A stretch of DNA of 64,000 nucleotides from Kordia algicida OT-1 (GTDB taxonomy: Bacteria; Bacteroidota; Bacteroidia; Flavobacteriales; Flavobacteriaceae): contig NZ_DS544873.1 in assembly GCF_000154725.1 (NCBI RefSeq), forward strand, positions 4,886,649 through 4,950,648. The letters are read 5' to 3'. Shown here piece after piece: positions 60,425-64,000 of the stretch. The position numbers and the translations under genes were made by a program. Under the pieces are notes generated by a model that searched no databases, was not told where the DNA came from, and worked only from the letters and a program-made list of their open reading frames with translations. Numbering within the stretch: position 1 is the stretch's first letter; each line of letters begins with the position of its first letter.

Positions 60425-61451
60425 TTTTCCACAACCACAAGACGAAGCAGACGAATTATACGAACATTATTCCTTTACTGCTGAAAAAGGACAGCAACCT
60501 TTGCGTGTTGATAAATATTTAATGAATTTTATTGAAGGCGCAACACGAAACAAAATTCAGCAAGCTGCCAAAGACGGAAATATTTTTGTAAATGGAAAGC
60601 CTGTAAAATCGAACTACAAAGTAAAAGGAAATGACGTCATTAAAGTTTTATTTGCGCATCCGCCGTATGAAAACTTATTAGTTGGAGAAGACATTCCGAT
60701 TGATATTGTATACGAAGATGATGATTTACTCGTGGTCAACAAACCCGCAGGAATGGTAGTGCATCCAGGTCACGGAAATTACTCTGGAACCTTGATTAAC
60801 GCGTTAATTTATCATTTTGATAACCTTCCGAAAAACTCCAACGAACGCCCAGGCTTGGTACACAGAATTGACAAAGATACGAGCGGATTGTTGGTCGTTG
60901 CCAAAACGGAAGAAGCCATGACACACTTGGCAAAACAATTTTTTGACAAAACTTCTGAGCGTATTTACTATGCATTGGTTTGGGGAAATGTGGAAGAAGA
61001 TGAAGGAACTGTAGAAGGAAACATTGGTCGTCACCCTAAAAATAGATTGCAAAACACGGTATTTTTTGGCGAGGATGCTGATAAAGGAAAACCTGCTGTA
61101 ACACATTACAAAGTCTTAGAACGTTTGGGATATGTAACATTGGTTTCTTGTCAACTTGAAACAGGTCGTACGCACCAAATTCGTGTGCACATGAAGCATA
61201 TTGGTCACACCTTATTTAACGACGAACGCTATGGTGGCGAACGCATTTTAAAAGGAACAACCTTTACCAAATACAAACAATTTGTAGAGAACTGTTTCAA
61301 AATATTACCACGACAAGCATTGCATGCAAAAACACTCGGATTCATTCACCCAAGAACAGGCGAGAAGATGAGTTTTAACTCAGAAGTACCGTCGGATATT
61401 GCAGAATGTATAGAGAAGTGGAGAAACTATGCGAAACACACAGAAATGTAG
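60411..61451 (+). CDS. RluA-family 23S rRNA pseudouridine synthase
   Basis: An S4 RNA-binding domain (about 23-85, LRVDKYLMNFIEGATRNKIQ) precedes the catalytic domain with the active Asp in HRIDKDTSGLLVVAKT (about 146). LETGRTHQIRVHMKHIGH follows in the RluA manner. The length of 346 and S4 domain suggest the RluC/RluD group, which modifies 23S rRNA helix 69 or nearby; the exact positions are not readable. ATG 60411 is preferred; ATG 60396 would start deeper inside the PASTA gene. Confidence 0.94.
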   Translation: MQENNFPQPQDEADELYEHYSFTAEKGQQPLRVDKYLMNFIEGATRNKIQQAAKDGNIFVNGKPVKSNYKVKGNDVIKVLFAHPPYENLLVGEDIPIDIVYEDDDLLVVNKPAGMVVHPGHGNYSGTLINALIYHFDNLPKNSNERPGLVHRIDKDTSGLLVVAKTEEAMTHLAKQFFDKTSERIYYALVWGNVEEDEGTVEGNIGRHPKNRLQNTVFFGEDADKGKPAVTHYKVLERLGYVTLVSCQLETGRTHQIRVHMKHIGHTLFNDERYGGERILKGTTFTKYKQFVENCFKILPRQALHAKTLGFIHPRTGEKMSFNSEVPSDIAECIEKWRNYAKHTEM

Positions 61452-61569
61452 CTTTGACTTCACTCTGCTATCTTTTTTGAAGTATTATTAGTATTGAGTA
61501 TTGAGATTTTAGTATTGAGAAGTTTCAAACAAAATAAAGTCTAGAAAAGTAGATTGAGCGGAGTCGAAA

Positions 61570-62013
61570 TCACTTTTTAGCATCAAACAACAACGATTTC
61601 TTTTGAAAATCGAGACGCATTTGAGTGTACTTTTTCTTCTTAATATAATTCAGGTCTTTCTTTGTAATTTCAAAACTTACTTCGGTCAGCCAACGATTGA
61701 ACATATCTGAAAACTCAGATTTAATCTCGGTATTGTCTGACTTTAGGACCAATTCAGTATCACCCATAAAAGTTAACGTACAACCTTTAAACGTTTTGAT
61801 TTTTGCAGTATCTAAAACAAGCAATTCCATAAACACATAACCGTTCAATTCCTGTAATGCAGCCCAAATTCCACCACTTTCTGAAATAGCGAGATGTTCG
61901 CCAGGAACTTTTTTAATAATATCTTCGGTTAATGGTTCATTGTATGCACGTTCGGTAGCTTTTGAACTTCCCATACGAGCCAATACTTTGTCAACAGTTT
62001 TAAATAATTTCAT
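61570..62013 (-). CDS. conserved protein of unknown function
   Basis: A 147-residue cytosolic protein from ATG 62013 (MKLFKTVDKVLARMGSS); an upstream in-frame ATG at 62031 adds six residues. It shows alternating strands (GCTLTFMGDTELVLKS) and a Lys-rich C-terminus with KKKYTQMRLDFQKKSLLFD. No motif is recognised. A TCGA-type palindrome fragment (GAGCGGAGTCGAAATC, 61554-61569) touches its stop codon. Confidence 0.6.
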   Translation of the reverse strand: MKLFKTVDKVLARMGSSKATERAYNEPLTEDIIKKVPGEHLAISESGGIWAALQELNGYVFMELLVLDTAKIKTFKGCTLTFMGDTELVLKSDNTEIKSEFSDMFNRWLTEVSFEITKKDLNYIKKKKYTQMRLDFQKKSLLFDAKK

Positions 62014-62094
62014 CGGTACTATTTTAAGCACCGCAAGATAGTGTTTTTTGTGAAGTTGAAAAGTACTGTGTGTATAAGTTTTGTGTCTGAATGA

Positions 62095-62649
62095 CTATAG
62101 CGTAAGTAATTGATTAAAAATGTCAAAATGATGTTCATCGCTTCGTAATTCAATCGTTAACTTACTATTTTTCAAACGAATGCTGTAAATTTCTTCATTG
62201 CTAAAAAGTGGTTGTAATATGGCAATGAGTTGCGAAAATAATTTTGTTTGCTTTCTGCCTGATTTTACTACATAATTATGATACAGTTTCAATCGAGAAT
62301 ACCGCAGATTAAAATTATCTAAGAACGTTCTTTTACGAACAAAAAAGGAAGAAGTGCCTGTATTCATATTTTCGCAAGTCCAAACAGCTAATGTGAGATA
62401 AACTTCTTCTTTATAAAGAATTGAAATCAAACTTCCTGTGCTAGAATAAATCGCTTTTTTGTACTTCAAATTCCAGTTTCTTGCACTTTCAATCTTACCC
62501 AAAACAACAAAACTCCACGCGTTATAACTTCCTTTTACCATTCCGTTTTTACTTGCAATAAAGCGTTCAAAATCGTGACAAAACTTTTCATTAATACCAA
62601 AAAAAGGAGAATTTACTTCCTGTGGAGCTGCGTTCGATTTGATTTTCAT
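62095..62649 (-). CDS. protein of unknown function
   Basis: A 184-residue protein without signal or membrane helix, rich in aromatic and basic residues (FERFIASKNGMVKG, FVRKRTFLDNFNLRYSRLKLYH). Not recognised. It follows an AT-rich leader with TATATTTA (one mismatch from a -7 box, minus strand) and shares its strand with the previous unknown gene 81 bp away, so the two may be cotranscribed. Confidence 0.6.
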   Translation of the reverse strand: MKIKSNAAPQEVNSPFFGINEKFCHDFERFIASKNGMVKGSYNAWSFVVLGKIESARNWNLKYKKAIYSSTGSLISILYKEEVYLTLAVWTCENMNTGTSSFFVRKRTFLDNFNLRYSRLKLYHNYVVKSGRKQTKLFSQLIAILQPLFSNEEIYSIRLKNSKLTIELRSDEHHFDIFNQLLTL

Positions 62650-62700
62650 ATACTATATCTGTTTGTAAATATATGATTTTGTTACATATTGGGTATTGTA

Positions 62701-62865
62701 TCTCGACTACGCTCGATATGACAGGTATTAGGCATTAGTATAGTTCTAAATATAATTTCAAAAAACATAATAACAAATAACCAAAGTTTAAGAGTTTATA
62801 AGTTTAACAGTTTACGTTTTGATTTAAAAAGTTGTGTAAGCATGTCACATCGAGCGTAGTCAAGA
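62701..62865. repeat. inverted pair of TCGA-type palindromes
   Basis: The 23-bp blocks 62701-62723 (TCTCGACTACGCTCGATATG then ACA) and 62843-62865 match as complements at 21 of 23 positions, separated by 119 bp. They sit in the 305-bp gap 62650-62954, which also has AGTTTAAGAGTTTATAAG-type direct repeats and no gene. Confidence 0.65.
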
Positions 62866-62954
62866 TGAAACATCATAAACAATCTTTATTTCCATATAAA
62901 AGATAACTTTTTTGATTCCTGTTTTTTCTTTGCATAAAATGGTATTTTTATCTT

Positions 62955-63611
62955 ATGAAAATTAGCGAACTCACTCTTTTTACCACGAATTTATCAGAAC
63001 AGCGAGACTTCTACACAAATGTGTTAGAGTTGCCATTGATCGCTTCTACAGCAGAAAAATTCACTGTAAAAATTGGAGTTTCTTCTTTAACGTTTGTAAC
63101 ATCTGAACAGGCGAATCCTGCACATTTTGCCATTAATATTTCATCCTATAAAATTCAACAAGCGTTATCTTGGATGCAACAGCGAACGGATATTTTATTA
63201 TGTGAAGGCGAACAGATTGCAGATTTTTCTAATTGGAATGCAGCAGCAGTATATTTTTATGATAAAGATGGAAATATTGTCGAATTTATCGCGCGGAAAG
63301 ATTTAGACATCGTAAACACACATCCGTTTTCTGCGACAGATTTATTGAGTATTAGTGAAATCGGAATTGTTTCAGATGATAACGAAGCAATATACCATCA
63401 GCTAAATGCAATACTACCAATTGAAATATATGACGGAAATTTTAAACGATTTTGTGCATTGGGAAATGTAGAAGGTTTATTTATTTTGGTAAATCACACA
63501 AAGAAAAAATGGTTTCCAACGCAAGAAGAAGCGCATGTGGCTGATTTTCATATCAAAGGCGACTATAATTTTAGATTTTTAAATGGTAAAATAGTCACAG
63601 AAAAAGAGTAA
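62955..63611 (+). CDS. VOC-family (glyoxalase-like) protein
   Basis: The N-terminal vicinal oxygen chelate module (about 1-115) has ELTLFTTNLSEQRDFYTNVL at the start and VYFYDKDGNIVEFIAR at the end, the Glu being a metal ligand. The second half (about 120-218) is a weaker, second module starting with ISEIGIVSDD. It could act as a dioxygenase, isomerase or resistance protein; the substrate is unknown. It precedes yaaA by 29 bp and may be cotranscribed with it. Confidence 0.9.
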   Translation: MKISELTLFTTNLSEQRDFYTNVLELPLIASTAEKFTVKIGVSSLTFVTSEQANPAHFAINISSYKIQQALSWMQQRTDILLCEGEQIADFSNWNAAAVYFYDKDGNIVEFIARKDLDIVNTHPFSATDLLSISEIGIVSDDNEAIYHQLNAILPIEIYDGNFKRFCALGNVEGLFILVNHTKKKWFPTQEEAHVADFHIKGDYNFRFLNGKIVTEKE

Positions 63612-63640
63612 ATTTAACATTCAAAAAAGAAAGAGGATAC

Positions 63641-64000
63641 ATGAAAATTGTTATATCACCCGCAAAGTCATTAGATTTAGATAGCAACATTCCAACAGAA
63701 AAATATACAGAAGCCTGTTTTTTAAAAGAAGCCGAACGATTGAACAAAGTTTTAAAAAAGAAGTCTAGAAAACAATTGTCAAAATTGATGAAAATTTCAG
63801 ACTCTTTGGCAGATTTAAATTATCAGCGAAATCAAGAATGGAGTTTGCCATTTACTACAGAAAATGCGCGTCCAAGTATTTATACGTTTAGCGGACAAGT
63901 TTTTCAAGGATTAGATGCTTTTACACTTCCCGAAGATAAAATAGATACCTTACAAAGTACTTTACGAATTCTTTCAGGACAATACGGATTGCTAAAACCG
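63641..64000 (+). CDS. yaaA: peroxide stress protein YaaA, 3' truncated by window edge
   Basis: The frame starts at ATG 63641 (MKIVISPAKSLDLD) and is open to the last base (120 codons). It has the DUF328 strings LMKISDSLADLNYQR and IYTFSGQVFQGLDAFTL, ending at LRILSGQYGLLKP, the core of the YaaA family. YaaA lowers free iron under peroxide stress and binds DNA. About the first half of the protein is in the window. Confidence 0.93.
   Translation, partial: MKIVISPAKSLDLDSNIPTEKYTEACFLKEAERLNKVLKKKSRKQLSKLMKISDSLADLNYQRNQEWSLPFTTENARPSIYTFSGQVFQGLDAFTLPEDKIDTLQSTLRILSGQYGLLKP

Overview
The window is AT-rich chromosomal DNA of a marine-type Flavobacteriaceae bacterium (Bacteroidota). The evidence is type IX secretion (T9SS) C-terminal sorting domains, promoters of the Bacteroidota type (TAnnTTTG at -7, TTG/TTTG near -33), A-rich ribosome-binding leaders instead of Shine-Dalgarno sites, several TTG starts, and family content such as DUF4412, DUF4136, DUF1573 and the nif3/zinc-ribbon pair. 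The genus may be Kordia, but that is a low-confidence guess. No phage, complete insertion sequence, CRISPR array, rRNA or tRNA was found.

Layout. 1-10.5 kb: a 5'-truncated SDR gene, a candidate structured RNA directly before an ACMSD-like amidohydrolase, a peptide transporter, a secreted T9SS amidohydrolase, a methyltransferase, and the nif3/zinc-ribbon operon. 10.6-13 kb: an orphan HEPN-like protein and lpxK. 13-21 kb: a cluster of a TPR/CHAT caspase-like protease, a lipoprotein, a T9SS leucine-rich-repeat protein and a DUF4412 protein, divergent from an ECF sigma factor and its probable anti-sigma partner. 21-27.5 kb: a TPR hybrid histidine kinase, gap, and a signalling operon whose sensor kinase carries an apparent -1 frameshift before an intact NarL-type regulator. 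27.8-40 kb: lipA, an Nramp-like/ECF sigma/glycosyltransferase operon, murB with an aminotransferase, an aspartyl protease with a PDZ domain, and valS. 40-50 kb: ohr, a membrane and phospholipid operon (LUD, cdsA, psd, ACBP, CPBP protease), rsfS-ftsH, birA, and the head-to-head pair pyrE/NUDIX. 50-64 kb: a lipoprotein carboxypeptidase, a SulP transporter, two overlapping TPR hybrid kinases, coaD-ddl, PASTA-rluA, two unknown genes, a VOC protein and a 3'-truncated yaaA.

Most genes are core metabolism, envelope or sensing. The intergenic DNA is unusual. It holds at least four kinds of dispersed repeat: a large imperfect palindrome (copies near 12.9, 27.6, 32.6 and 40.3 kb), degenerate CGCTTCGCTTTT arrays that start right after stop codons (one expanded to nearly 16 copies of a 16-mer at 47.6 kb), TCGAGCGYAGTCGAGA-type palindromes, and a MITE-like element with perfect 19-bp inverted ends at 59.6 kb.

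The best candidates for undescribed biology are the CHAT/ECF-sigma cluster, the structured RNA at 1401-1509, the sensor-kinase frameshift at an A5G run, and the repeat families tied to gene ends.
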